A stretch of DNA of 64,000 nucleotides, taken from contig NZ_CP140614.1 of NCBI RefSeq assembly GCF_036556685.1, positions 310,001 to 374,000 of the forward strand, written 5' to 3'. A model generated the notes under the pieces. It made no database searches. It was not told the DNA's origin and was given only the letters and a program-made list of their open reading frames with translations. The position numbers and the translations under genes were made by a program. Source of the stretch: Sulfurospirillum sp. 1612 (lineage in GTDB: Bacteria > Campylobacterota > Campylobacteria > Campylobacterales > Sulfurospirillaceae). This document shows positions 1 through 8,171 of this stretch, in pieces; the stretch's first letter is position 1; every line of letters begins with the position of its first letter.

Positions 1-741
1 GCAGGTATTGTGACCAGTGTTTGTGTTGTGGGCTCAACTTTTATTATCGGCTATATTGTCGGTACGAAAGTCTTGAAACTTGACAGAGACACGACGATTC
101 TCACAACAGCAGGGAGTTCTATCTGTGGTGCCGCTGCTGTTTTAGCAACCGAACCAGTGGTCAATGGTGAACCGTATAAAAGTGCGATTGCTGTTTCTAC
201 TGTGATTATTTTTGGAACTACCGCGATGTTTTTGTATCCATTTTTATACAAAGCGGGATTAATTCCACTAAGCCCTCAAGATATGGGGATTTATATCGGT
301 GGTACTATTCATGAAGTCGCTCACGTAGTGGCTGCGGGTAATGCGGTGGGTCCAGAGACAGCCAAGACTGCGGTTATTGTGAAGATGATTCGTGTGATGT
401 TATTGGCACCGTTTTTGTTGATTTTGGGATTTTGGTTAGCAAAAAGCGTCCACAGTGTCGGGACGAAACAAAAAACAAAAATCACTATACCTTGGTTTGC
501 AGTATTTTTTATCTTGGTAGCGGGATTTAACTCTTTTAACTTCGTTCCAATGCAATTGGTTAGCGATATTAATGCAATCGATACGTTTTTACTCACTATG
601 GCAATGACTGCCCTAGGGATGGAAACCAGTAAAGATAAATTTAAAAATGTCGGGATGAAACCAATCTACTTAGCTGCTATACTATTCTTGTGGCTGATCT
701 TTGGCGGATTTTACATCGTGAAATTTGCTACAGCCTTATAA
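1..741 (+). CDS. YeiH family membrane transporter (5' end missing)
   Basis: C-terminal part of a polytopic membrane protein of the YeiH/UPF0324 family, often annotated as a putative sulfate exporter; the substrate is not established. The reading frame is open from the first base, so the true start lies before the window and the GTG at 10 is only an internal codon. About seven hydrophobic segments are visible. The family-typical stretch GGTIHEVAHVVAAG (about residues 97-110 from the GTG) holds conserved His and Glu residues. A 15-bp stem-loop follows the stop. Family assignment is fairly safe, transport function is not shown. Confidence 0.8.
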   Translation, partial: AGIVTSVCVVGSTFIIGYIVGTKVLKLDRDTTILTTAGSSICGAAAVLATEPVVNGEPYKSAIAVSTVIIFGTTAMFLYPFLYKAGLIPLSPQDMGIYIGGTIHEVAHVVAAGNAVGPETAKTAVIVKMIRVMLLAPFLLILGFWLAKSVHSVGTKQKTKITIPWFAVFFILVAGFNSFNFVPMQLVSDINAIDTFLLTMAMTALGMETSKDKFKNVGMKPIYLAAILFLWLIFGGFYIVKFATAL

Positions 742-748
742 ACTATCA

Positions 749-785
749 GGATGCAGATTTAAGATTTATACTTGAATTTGCATCC
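749..785 (+). terminator. Stem-loop after the YeiH family gene
   Basis: The arms 749-763 and 771-785 pair over 15 bases with two G-U wobbles around a seven-base loop (ATTTATA). It sits eight bases after the TAA stop. No clean T-run follows (CCTCCTTCTTCC), so it may be a weak terminator or an mRNA-end stabiliser. Confidence 0.6.
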
Positions 786-920
786 CCTCCTTCTTCCTTC
801 GTAAACTCCTCTAGCACATTTTATGTAAAATAAGTTTTTTTTATTTTAATTTTCTCATGATAAAGGTACAAAACCTTAAAAATGTATAAATATGTACAAT
901 TAATGTCATTTTATTTAAAA

Positions 921-961
921 GTATTACAATTTTATGGAAAGTTTAAGTATTCTTGTAATAG
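921..961 (+). promoter_or_regulatory. 41-bp conserved element upstream of livK-type gene
   Basis: This 41-bp block is repeated, 36/41 identical, upstream of livH (18812-18852, minus strand). It contains TTTAAGTATT at 942-951 and outer inverted half-sites TATTACAA (922-929) and TTGTAATA (953-960). TTTAAGTnTT is the classical upstream box of Campylobacter sigma-70 promoters; a TAAAAT at 968-973 could be the -10. The identity outside the TTTAAG core goes beyond a generic promoter and suggests an operator for a shared regulator, PaaX being the obvious local candidate. That assignment is inference. Confidence 0.6.
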
Positions 962-1012
962 TATTTTTAAAATACGGGTGAATTTATTCATCTTATTATA
1001 AAGGAAACTAAT

Positions 1013-2158
1013 ATGAAAAAGATCTTTAAAGTCGTTTTGGGATTGTTGGTCTTAGGATTTACCTATGGTGCGAATGCCGCTGATACTATCAAAATCGGTG
1101 CCTTAGTGGCAGCAACGGGTCCGGCCTCTTTTCTTGGAGATCCTGAGCTTAAAACCTTGGAATTGTATGTTGATAAAATCAATAAAGAAGGCGGTGTTTT
1201 GGGCAAAAAATTGGAATTAGTTGCCTATGATACGGGGGCGAGTCCTAAAAAAGCGACGACGTTTGTGAAGCGACTCATTAGCCAGGACAAAGTCGTTGCG
1301 ATTCTTGGCGGATCTGCTTCTGGTGAGACGATGGCGATTATTCCATTTATTCAAAGAGCCAAAGTTCCTTTGGTGTCGATGGCCGGTTCGATTAAAATCG
1401 TACAACCAGTAAAGTCGTATGTTTTTAAAACCCCAGCCACAGATAGGATGGCATGTCAAAAGATATTTGAATATCTAAAATCAAAAGATAAAACTCACAT
1501 TGCGTTGATATCAGGCAATGGTGGTTTTGGTAAATCAATGCGCAAGCAATGTAAAGATGTGGCACCCAATTATGGTATCAAAATATTAGCAGATGAGACG
1601 TATGGTCCAAAAGATACTGATATGACAGCGCAATTAACCAAAATCAAAAATACAGCCAATGTGCAAGCGGTTGTGAATCCAGGTTTTGGACAAGGACCGG
1701 CGATTGTGACGAAAAACTTCAAACAATTGGGAATGACACAAATGTTGGTACAATCACACGGTGTGGCCTCTAAGAAATTTATCGAACTCTCCGGCGATGC
1801 CAGTGAGGGCGTCATCGTAGCATCTCCTCCGGTAGTGGTCGCATCTCTTTTGGCAGACTCTAATCCCATCAAAAAAGTCTCTTTAGACTATATCAAAGCG
1901 TATGAAGACAAATACCATGCCCCGACATCTACCTTTGGTGGTTATGCGTATGATGCCCTTTATTTAGTCGTTGATGCGATGAAAAGTGCCAAATCAAGTA
2001 ATCCAAAAGCGATACGCGATGCTTTGGAAAATACGAAAGATTATGTGGGATTAAATGGTATTTATAACATGAGTAAAAAAGATCATTTAGGACTGGATTT
2101 AAATTCTGGTATTCAAATGTTAGTGATCAAAAATAATGATTGGGCATTAGCAAAATAA
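1013..2158 (+). CDS. LivK-type ABC transporter substrate-binding protein, probably for an aryl acid
   Basis: Periplasmic binding protein of the branched-chain amino acid / aromatic acid (HAAT) class, 381 residues, normal length for the family. The start has a good RBS (AAAGGA) and a Sec signal peptide: MKK, a hydrophobic core, and a likely cleavage after the AnA near residue 22. The mature part begins with TIKIGALVAATGPASFLGD, typical of type I periplasmic binding proteins. It stands alone, about 15 kb from the livHMGF genes, but shares a 41-bp upstream element with livH, so I infer that it is the binding component of that importer. Position beside the paa genes suggests phenylacetate or a related aryl acid; leucine-type amino acids remain possible. 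Confidence 0.85.
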   Translation: MKKIFKVVLGLLVLGFTYGANAADTIKIGALVAATGPASFLGDPELKTLELYVDKINKEGGVLGKKLELVAYDTGASPKKATTFVKRLISQDKVVAILGGSASGETMAIIPFIQRAKVPLVSMAGSIKIVQPVKSYVFKTPATDRMACQKIFEYLKSKDKTHIALISGNGGFGKSMRKQCKDVAPNYGIKILADETYGPKDTDMTAQLTKIKNTANVQAVVNPGFGQGPAIVTKNFKQLGMTQMLVQSHGVASKKFIELSGDASEGVIVASPPVVVASLLADSNPIKKVSLDYIKAYEDKYHAPTSTFGGYAYDALYLVVDAMKSAKSSNPKAIRDALENTKDYVGLNGIYNMSKKDHLGLDLNSGIQMLVIKNNDWALAK

Positions 2159-2197
2159 TTTATTACATATTTTATTTGTAATATAGATTTTAATGTA

Positions 2198-2228
2198 GTA
2201 GATGTAAGCGTTCATCGCTTACATCTAC
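2198..2228. terminator. Perfect 13-bp inverted repeat between convergent genes
   Basis: Arms 2198-2210 and 2216-2228 are perfectly complementary with a five-base loop (TTCAT). It lies between the stop of the LivK-type gene and the stop of the convergent PaaY-like gene, so it is placed to act as a bidirectional terminator. No strong T-run follows on either strand. Confidence 0.65.
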
Positions 2229-2235
2229 GCTACTT

Positions 2236-2832
2236 CTACTCATACTTGGTTTTAAAGTGCATCTGACATCGAATCGCATCGCGCTCTTCATTTGTTTGTG
2301 ATAATGGATCACATTTTTCAAGATTATCGATACAATCGTAAGCCAAATCAGTATACGCTTTGGTTCCTTTTGTTTTCCAATCAATCTCTTCACGTCTCAG
2401 TTCACGTCTGACCTTGATAGGATTACCAAAGGCTAGATGATTATCAGGAATAATAGTTTTAGAAGGAATCAATGATGATGCTCCTATGATGGCGTTTTCG
2501 CCCACAACCGCTTCATCCATGACGACACTTCCCATGCCGACCATCGCATTGTATTTCACCACGCATCCATGCAAGATGACCGTGTGTCCAATGTGACCGT
2601 TTTCTTCGACGACGACATCAAGATGAGGAAATGAGTGAATGACACAACAATCTTGGATATTTGCATTTTTTTGGATGATAATACGACCAAAATCACCGCG
2701 GATTGAGCAAAGAGGGCCGATATAAACCCCCTCATCTATAAAGACATCACCGATAATCACCGCACTCTCATGAACAAAAGCTTTCGGGCTGATAACCGGT
2801 ACCATCCCATCAATTTTATAAATTTGCATCAT
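2236..2832 (-). CDS. paaY: PaaY-like hexapeptide-repeat protein (gamma-carbonic-anhydrase fold thioesterase)
   Basis: A 198-residue left-handed beta-helix protein with many hexapeptide repeats (about residues 12-140). The conserved histidines in HSFPH and HIGHTVILHGC are those that bind metal in gamma-carbonic anhydrases. In Escherichia coli, PaaY hydrolyses CoA adducts formed by side reactions of the phenylacetate pathway, which fits the context. It overlaps the end of the PaaN-type gene by four bases and is translated from one of two adjacent ATGs, so the two form an operon divergent from paaF. The C-terminal 45 residues extend beyond the helix, as in PaaY. A generic YrdA-type protein is the alternative. 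Confidence 0.82.
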   Translation of the reverse strand: MMQIYKIDGMVPVISPKAFVHESAVIIGDVFIDEGVYIGPLCSIRGDFGRIIIQKNANIQDCCVIHSFPHLDVVVEENGHIGHTVILHGCVVKYNAMVGMGSVVMDEAVVGENAIIGASSLIPSKTIIPDNHLAFGNPIKVRRELRREEIDWKTKGTKAYTDLAYDCIDNLEKCDPLSQTNEERDAIRCQMHFKTKYE

Positions 2833-4484
2833 GCATCCCTTTTAATGGTGACAACAGAATATCTCCCTGAGACAAAATTTTCGTTAGTAAGTGCACAATT
2901 GGCCGCTTTATTATCTCCGGTGGCATGAAAATCGGTAAAGGCCATAGAGTGATTGATAATCACACCGCCAATTAAATTGACAGAGAGATTGACCTTTTCA
3001 TCAATAGCAATGGCTTCTACCTTTTCTATAAAGTCTTCATCTGAACTGTACACTCCTGCGGTAATGGCGCCATGATGTTTGATGGTATCTTGCCAAACGT
3101 TTAGGGAATCTTCTCGTGAATCGGTTTCGATGAGTAAAATCACTGGCCCAAAATGCTCAGATTGATAGCGCTCTTTATCTTTGGCAGAGACTTTCACCAC
3201 AGCCGGTGTCTTGATGGTCGCATTGTCAAACAGCGGATGTTTGATGTCACGCGATGGAAGTAACATGGTGCCGAGAGTATCGGCCTCTTTCACCCTTTGG
3301 CAGATGCCATCATTTTGGATTGCTCCCAAGATCTCAACCGCACGCTCATCCACGGAGAGAAGTTTTTCGATACTGCCGGTGATGATAGCAGCGACGTCAT
3401 CAAAGGAGATTTTCTCTCCATTAGAGATAATCCCATCTTTTGGAATAAAGATATTTTGTGGAGCCGTACACATTTGTGATGAATACAAGCTAAGGGCCAA
3501 GGAGAGGTTTCTTCCCATGGCTTTGAGGTCATTAAAGTGATCGACGATGACACAATTGACACCGGCTTTTTCGGTATAAACATTGGCTTGAGGCGCATTT
3601 TTTTCCAGCCAATCACCAAATCCAGTGCTTCCGGTGAAGTCGATTAATTTCACATGCTCATCTTTGACGAGTTTTTGAGTTTCAGCGCGATCTTCACTAA
3701 TAATCATGGAGATAACATTGGGATTGATTCCATTTTCTGCCAATACGTCACGTGCAATCTTAACACTGAGGGCAATTGGCAAAATGACATTACTATGGGG
3801 TTTATAGATGACAGAATTGCACGCTAGTAATGAGGAAAAGAGTGCCGAATAAGAATTCCATGTTGGAAATGTGGAGCATGTGATGATGACAGAAATCCCT
3901 TTGGGTACGACCACAAATTTACGGTTTGTAACAATGGGTGGATTTTTGCCCATTGGTTTTTCAAAACGAGATGTTGTAGGAATGTTTTTTAATTGTCGAT
4001 AGGTATAAGCCAAAGCTTCAAGTCCACGATCTTGTGCATGAGGACCTCCGGCTTGAAAAGACATCACATAAGGTTGTCCGGTTGTATGCATCACGGCATT
4101 GGCCATTTCAAAACTGTGTTGGTTCAAACGATCAAGTATCTCAAGACAGATACCCGCGCGCGTATCAAGGGGAATCTTTTTCCACTCTTGCATGGCACAA
4201 AGCGCGTCCTTGATTAAAGTATCTGCATCGATGGCAGGATATTTGATATTGAGGTCAAACCCATAAGGTGACACTTCAGAGCCAAGATAAGTGTTACTTT
4301 TTAACCCATCTATTTCAAAATGTTTTCCACATTGTGATTGAAAAGATTCTGTTGCTTTTTCTTTTGCTCCCTCTCCATAAACTTTTGAACTTGGCATTTC
4401 AAAGTAGGGTGACCAAAAACCTCTATTGCTGATTTCCTCGAGTGCTCGCTTCAGTGTTTTGTTATGCTTCTCAAAAAGACTCAT
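2829..4484 (-). CDS. paaN: PaaN-type aldehyde dehydrogenase (PaaZ-like, no hydratase domain)
   Basis: Aldehyde dehydrogenase superfamily protein of 551 residues matching the PaaN family: FTGSTGFG near residue 280 is the NAD-site glycine motif, and QMCTAPQN carries the catalytic cysteine. In the aerobic phenylacetate route the enzyme oxidises the semialdehyde made by ring cleavage of oxepin-CoA. Bifunctional PaaZ is about 680 residues with a C-terminal MaoC-like hydratase that opens the ring; here the protein stops at the end of the dehydrogenase, so that activity must come from another protein. RBS AAGGA before ATG. Divergent from paaF over an AT-rich 164-bp region. Function is confident at pathway level; exact substrate is inferred. 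Confidence 0.85.
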   Translation of the reverse strand: MSLFEKHNKTLKRALEEISNRGFWSPYFEMPSSKVYGEGAKEKATESFQSQCGKHFEIDGLKSNTYLGSEVSPYGFDLNIKYPAIDADTLIKDALCAMQEWKKIPLDTRAGICLEILDRLNQHSFEMANAVMHTTGQPYVMSFQAGGPHAQDRGLEALAYTYRQLKNIPTTSRFEKPMGKNPPIVTNRKFVVVPKGISVIITCSTFPTWNSYSALFSSLLACNSVIYKPHSNVILPIALSVKIARDVLAENGINPNVISMIISEDRAETQKLVKDEHVKLIDFTGSTGFGDWLEKNAPQANVYTEKAGVNCVIVDHFNDLKAMGRNLSLALSLYSSQMCTAPQNIFIPKDGIISNGEKISFDDVAAIITGSIEKLLSVDERAVEILGAIQNDGICQRVKEADTLGTMLLPSRDIKHPLFDNATIKTPAVVKVSAKDKERYQSEHFGPVILLIETDSREDSLNVWQDTIKHHGAITAGVYSSDEDFIEKVEAIAIDEKVNLSVNLIGGVIINHSMAFTDFHATGDNKAANCALTNENFVSGRYSVVTIKRDA

Positions 4485-4496
4485 TTTAATCCTTTA

Positions 4497-4648
4497 GTGT
4501 ATTATGTTTATAGAAATATTATTATATATTTTATTAATAATATATTAAATTCCTAAAAAATCGCATTTTTTTTAAGCTTTTATAAATATTACATTTGTTA
4601 AACTTTTTGCAGAAAACTTGAAATACATTTTTTTCATAAAGGGTAAAA
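4497..4648. promoter_or_regulatory. Divergent paaN/paaF promoter region
   Basis: Very AT-rich region between two divergent operons. It holds a 9-bp inverted repeat, ATATTATTA and TAATAATAT separated by ten bases, around 4526-4553. TTTAAG occurs at 4571, 78 bases before paaF, a distance similar to that in front of livK. On the minus strand, 4606-4586 reads AAAGTTTAA, four bases, TGTAATA: the core of the livK/livH element with three bases missing between the blocks. It is probably the site where the paa genes are switched, but no operator is proven. Confidence 0.5.
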
Positions 4649-5419
4649 ATGAGTTTTGAAGATATAAAAATCGAGCTTCATGAAGATGACATTCTTCTCA
4701 TTACTTTGAATCGTAATGAAGTATATAATGCACTCAGAACTCAAACACTACAAGAGATAAGTGCCGCATTATTACATTATAAAGAGACGATTAAATGTGT
4801 AGTTTTGACCGGGGGAGAAAAAGTATTTGCTGCTGGTGCTGATATTGATGAATTGGCGACAAAAGGGACTTTAGAATCGCTTCATGATACACGCACCTCT
4901 TATTGGGAGTCAATCAAAAATTACAAACACCCAATAATCGCCGCAGTCAATGGCTTTTGCTTGGGTGGTGGCTGTGAATTGGCGATGCATTGTGACATTA
5001 TTATTGCAGGTGAAAAGGCAAAATTTGGGCAACCAGAAATCAATCTTGGCATCATGCCAGGAGCGGGGGGTACCCAACGCAGTGTGAGAGCGATGGGTAA
5101 ATCCAATGCGATGTTACTGTTACTATGTGGAACATTTATCGATGCAAAAAGGGCACAAGAGATGCATCTTGTTTCCGAAGTGGTTGCCACCGATGAGACT
5201 ATCAATCGGGCATTGGAGCTTGCCAGTGTCATTGCATCAAAATCTCCACTCGCCATTAGTGCGATAAAAAGTGCAGTTTTAGAATCATTTGAAGGGGGGC
5301 TTAATGCCTCGTTAAAGTATGAAAAAATGCTCTTTTCCGGACTTCTCTCTAGTGAAGATAAAACAGAGGGAATAAACGCATTTAAAGAAAAACGAAAACC
5401 AAATTTTAAGGGAAAATAA
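4649..5419 (+). CDS. paaF: Enoyl-CoA hydratase, PaaF-like
   Basis: Crotonase of 256 residues. It has the oxyanion-hole segment AAGADI and both catalytic glutamates of true hydratases: GGGCELA (about residue 112) and FGQPEI (about residue 132), followed by PGAGGTQR. In the pathway PaaF hydrates 2,3-dehydroadipyl-CoA to 3-hydroxyadipyl-CoA. First gene of a seven-gene rightward operon; its TAA shares a base with the ATG of the next gene. RBS AAAGGG. A second very similar crotonase lies at 14649-15422, so which of the two is the real PaaF cannot be decided from sequence. Confidence 0.85.
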   Translation: MSFEDIKIELHEDDILLITLNRNEVYNALRTQTLQEISAALLHYKETIKCVVLTGGEKVFAAGADIDELATKGTLESLHDTRTSYWESIKNYKHPIIAAVNGFCLGGGCELAMHCDIIIAGEKAKFGQPEINLGIMPGAGGTQRSVRAMGKSNAMLLLLCGTFIDAKRAQEMHLVSEVVATDETINRALELASVIASKSPLAISAIKSAVLESFEGGLNASLKYEKMLFSGLLSSEDKTEGINAFKEKRKPNFKGK

Positions 5420-6210
5420 TGTCATATACTACTATCAAATTGGAGTTGTCTCAAAGTATCGCACAATTGACACTCAATCGACCCGAAGTTTTTAATTCAC
5501 TGAATGAAACCATGCACGAAGAGCTCAAAGATGCACTGATGCGAATCAAAAGTGATACAACAATTCGCGTGTTGGTCATCACAGGAGAAGGACGCGCCTT
5601 TTGTGCTGGACAAGATCTCAATGATCGTTCTGTCAATAATCAAGATGAGAAGATTGACCTTGGTGCTTCTATTGAAAAGAAATACAATCCCCTTATCACA
5701 TCAATTTATAATTTAGAAATTCCAGTAATCGCCAAGATTAATGGAGTGGCAGCCGGAGCAGGAGTGGGGATTGCACTCGCATGTGATTTTGTCATCGCCT
5801 CAGAGCGCGCCTCTTTTATCCAAGCGTTTTGTAAAATCGGTTTGGTACCTGATAGCGGTATTAGCTATTTCTTGCCGCGACTTATCGGGATGGCACGAGC
5901 TAAAGCCTTGTGTATGCTAGGGGATAAATTAGAGGCAAGCGTGGCATTAGAATATGGATTGATTACGAAAGTGTGTCCAAAAGAAACACTCGATGAATCC
6001 GTGTCACAATTGGCAACACAACTCTCAAAAGCACCGACTTATGGACTCTCTTTAATCAAAAAAGAGCTCAATGCTTCGATGGAAAACTCCCTTGATGCAC
6101 AGTTGGAATTAGAAAAAAATCTCCAACGACGTGCTGGATATTCTAACGATTACAAAGAAGGGGTGAATGCATTTTTACAAAAGCGTGCCCCTGAATTTAA
6201 AGGAAACTAA
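5419..6210 (+). CDS. paaG: 1,2-epoxyphenylacetyl-CoA isomerase, PaaG
   Basis: Crotonase superfamily, 263 residues. Unlike its neighbour it lacks the two hydratase glutamates (GAGVGIALA and FIQAFCKIG instead) and has the aspartate in VPDSGISYFLPR that acts in PaaG. PaaG converts ring-1,2-epoxyphenylacetyl-CoA to oxepin-CoA and later shifts the double bond of a downstream intermediate. Its presence is the strongest sign that an epoxide of phenylacetyl-CoA is really formed in this organism. Overlaps paaF by one base and is followed after one base by paaH. Confidence 0.88.
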   Translation: MSYTTIKLELSQSIAQLTLNRPEVFNSLNETMHEELKDALMRIKSDTTIRVLVITGEGRAFCAGQDLNDRSVNNQDEKIDLGASIEKKYNPLITSIYNLEIPVIAKINGVAAGAGVGIALACDFVIASERASFIQAFCKIGLVPDSGISYFLPRLIGMARAKALCMLGDKLEASVALEYGLITKVCPKETLDESVSQLATQLSKAPTYGLSLIKKELNASMENSLDAQLELEKNLQRRAGYSNDYKEGVNAFLQKRAPEFKGN

Positions 6211-6211
6211 G

Positions 6212-7732
6212 ATGAAACTGGATCAAAATGCACGTATTGGTATCGTAGGGGCCGGTATCATGGGGCGAGGTATTGCTCAAGTTGTTGCCAAGTCAAATCA
6301 CTCTGTCGTTTTGTATGACAATTGGGATGGGGCTGTTGATAATGCGATGAAAATCAATGAACAAGAATTATCAAAATTGGTACAAAGAGGCAAGCTTACC
6401 CAAGAGAAAAAGGACAAGACGCTGGCATTGATAACCCCTAGCATGAAAATCGAAGATCTCGCAGATTGTGATTTGATCATCGAGGCCATTATTGAAAATT
6501 TGGAGATTAAACAAAAAGTATTCAAAGAATTAGAAACAATCTGTGGCGATGTCGTGATTGCCTCAAATACTTCATCGATTTCGATCTCTGCTTTGGCTAA
6601 TGGGATGCAAAGACCCCAAAATATCATCGGATTGCACTTTTTTAATCCCGCACCTATCATGAAACTTGTTGAAGTGATATCGGGATTGCAAAGTGATCAA
6701 AATATCATTCAAGATGTTTATGCCCTCGCCAATTCTTGGGGTAAAAAAGCGGTATTGGTGAAATCCAGTCCCGGATTTATCGTCAATCGTATCGCCAGAC
6801 CTTTTTATGCGGAAGCTTTGCGGGTTTATGAAGAGGGAGTTTCAGATTTTGCGACGATTGATGCGGTTGTGAAAAGTCATGGAGCCTTTCGCATGGGACC
6901 GTTTGAATTGATGGATTTGATTGGCAATGATACCAATTATGCTGTGACACAATCTACTTTTGATTCTTATTACCAAGACCCCAGGTTCAAACCTTCACTG
7001 ACCCAGCAAGAGTATGCCCAAGCGGGTTTGCTAGGACGCAAATCAAATCAAGGATTTTATACCTATCATGATGGAAAGCCAGTAGAAGAGCCCAAGCTAA
7101 ATATTGCAACCATCAAACCCACGCCAATTGAGGAGATTTTCGTACACGGAGACCTTGGAATGGCCAACAGTCTCATTGCAATGTTTGAGCAGGCTGGAAT
7201 TCGTGTCAACAAAAAAGAAGGAACGGGATTTTTAGAGTGCCATGGCGTTATCCTCTATCTTGCCAATGGGAAAATGGCCACAGAAGTATCAAAAGAGCTC
7301 GATTATAATGAAGTCGCACAGTTTGATATCTGTATGGACTATGAAAAGAGTGAATTCATCGCCGTAGCCCGTTCACTTTTAGCCTCTGATGACACACTCA
7401 ATACCCTAGCGGCACTCTTTGATAAGATTGGCAAAAAGACTCTCATCGTGAAAGACTCCCCCGCGCTTATCATGATGCGTACTATTAGTATGCTAGTCAA
7501 TGAAGCCTCATCTGCTGTGACGCACCGTGTGTGTGATGTCAAAAGTGCTGATATCGCGATGGAAAATGGTGTGAATTATCCGATTGGGCCTTTTAAATGG
7601 GCTGACAAATTAGGAATTGATTGCATCGTAAGTGCCTTGGATCGATTGGAAGCATTTTATAAGGATACAAGATACCGAACAGATCGAGGTTTGATCGAAA
7701 AAAATTTAACAGGAAGTAAATACTATGAATGA
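6212..7732 (+). CDS. paaH: 3-hydroxyacyl-CoA dehydrogenase, PaaH
   Basis: NAD-dependent 3-hydroxyadipyl-CoA dehydrogenase, 506 residues, the two-module 3HCDH architecture of PaaH/PaaC. The Rossmann motif GAGIMGRG is at about residues 11-18; the catalytic region NTSSISI, GLHFFNPAP and SSPGFIVNR follows. A second 3HCDH C-terminal module is at about 390-490 (VNEASSAV, NYPIGPF). The start at 6212 has RBS AAAGGA; an upstream in-frame extension would run inside paaG and is rejected. It ends eight bases inside paaI, indicating translational coupling. Confidence 0.88.
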   Translation: MKLDQNARIGIVGAGIMGRGIAQVVAKSNHSVVLYDNWDGAVDNAMKINEQELSKLVQRGKLTQEKKDKTLALITPSMKIEDLADCDLIIEAIIENLEIKQKVFKELETICGDVVIASNTSSISISALANGMQRPQNIIGLHFFNPAPIMKLVEVISGLQSDQNIIQDVYALANSWGKKAVLVKSSPGFIVNRIARPFYAEALRVYEEGVSDFATIDAVVKSHGAFRMGPFELMDLIGNDTNYAVTQSTFDSYYQDPRFKPSLTQQEYAQAGLLGRKSNQGFYTYHDGKPVEEPKLNIATIKPTPIEEIFVHGDLGMANSLIAMFEQAGIRVNKKEGTGFLECHGVILYLANGKMATEVSKELDYNEVAQFDICMDYEKSEFIAVARSLLASDDTLNTLAALFDKIGKKTLIVKDSPALIMMRTISMLVNEASSAVTHRVCDVKSADIAMENGVNYPIGPFKWADKLGIDCIVSALDRLEAFYKDTRYRTDRGLIEKNLTGSKYYE

Positions 7733-8171
7733 AAAACAATTAGCAGAAGCATGTGTCAAAGCTTTGAATGAAAAAGCGATGTTTGAAAATCATCTTGGAG
7801 CCAAAATTGTTGCTGTCGATGCGGGTTATGCCAAACTGGTCATGCCGGTACAAGAATTTATGCTAAACGGACACCGAACGTGCCAAGGGGGTGCTATCTT
7901 TTCATTTGCAGATGCCGCCTTTGCGTATGCGTGTAACGGTCGTAATGTCCCTACTGTGGCTTTTGCTTGTGATATTACCTTTGTCAAGCCTGCTTTTGAG
8001 GGTGATGTCTTGACGGCTGAGGGTGTGGAGAAATATTTATCTGGCAGAAATGGTATTTATGATATTAAAGTGAGCAATCAAAAAGGAGAAACCATCGCCT
8101 TATTTGTCGGAAAATCGCGTGCGGTGGCCGGTAGTATTTTAGATGAGAAACAATTAAAGGAGATACAGTGA
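7725..8171 (+). CDS. paaI: Hotdog-fold acyl-CoA thioesterase, PaaI
   Basis: 148-residue hotdog thioesterase. The motif GHRTCQGGAIFSFADAAF has the residues typical of PaaI (Asn-Gly-His, Gly-Gly and the acidic Asp in the hotdog helix). PaaI releases CoA from ring-hydroxylated phenylacetyl-CoA derivatives that would otherwise tie up CoA, so it protects the pathway when the oxygenase stalls. Overlaps paaH by eight bases and paaJ by four. Confidence 0.87.
   Translation: MNEKQLAEACVKALNEKAMFENHLGAKIVAVDAGYAKLVMPVQEFMLNGHRTCQGGAIFSFADAAFAYACNGRNVPTVAFACDITFVKPAFEGDVLTAEGVEKYLSGRNGIYDIKVSNQKGETIALFVGKSRAVAGSILDEKQLKEIQ

Noticed and set aside
4497-4648. AT-rich palindromic region as a replication origin
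   Set aside because: No cluster of DnaA boxes and no dnaA or dnaN nearby; promoter function explains the composition.
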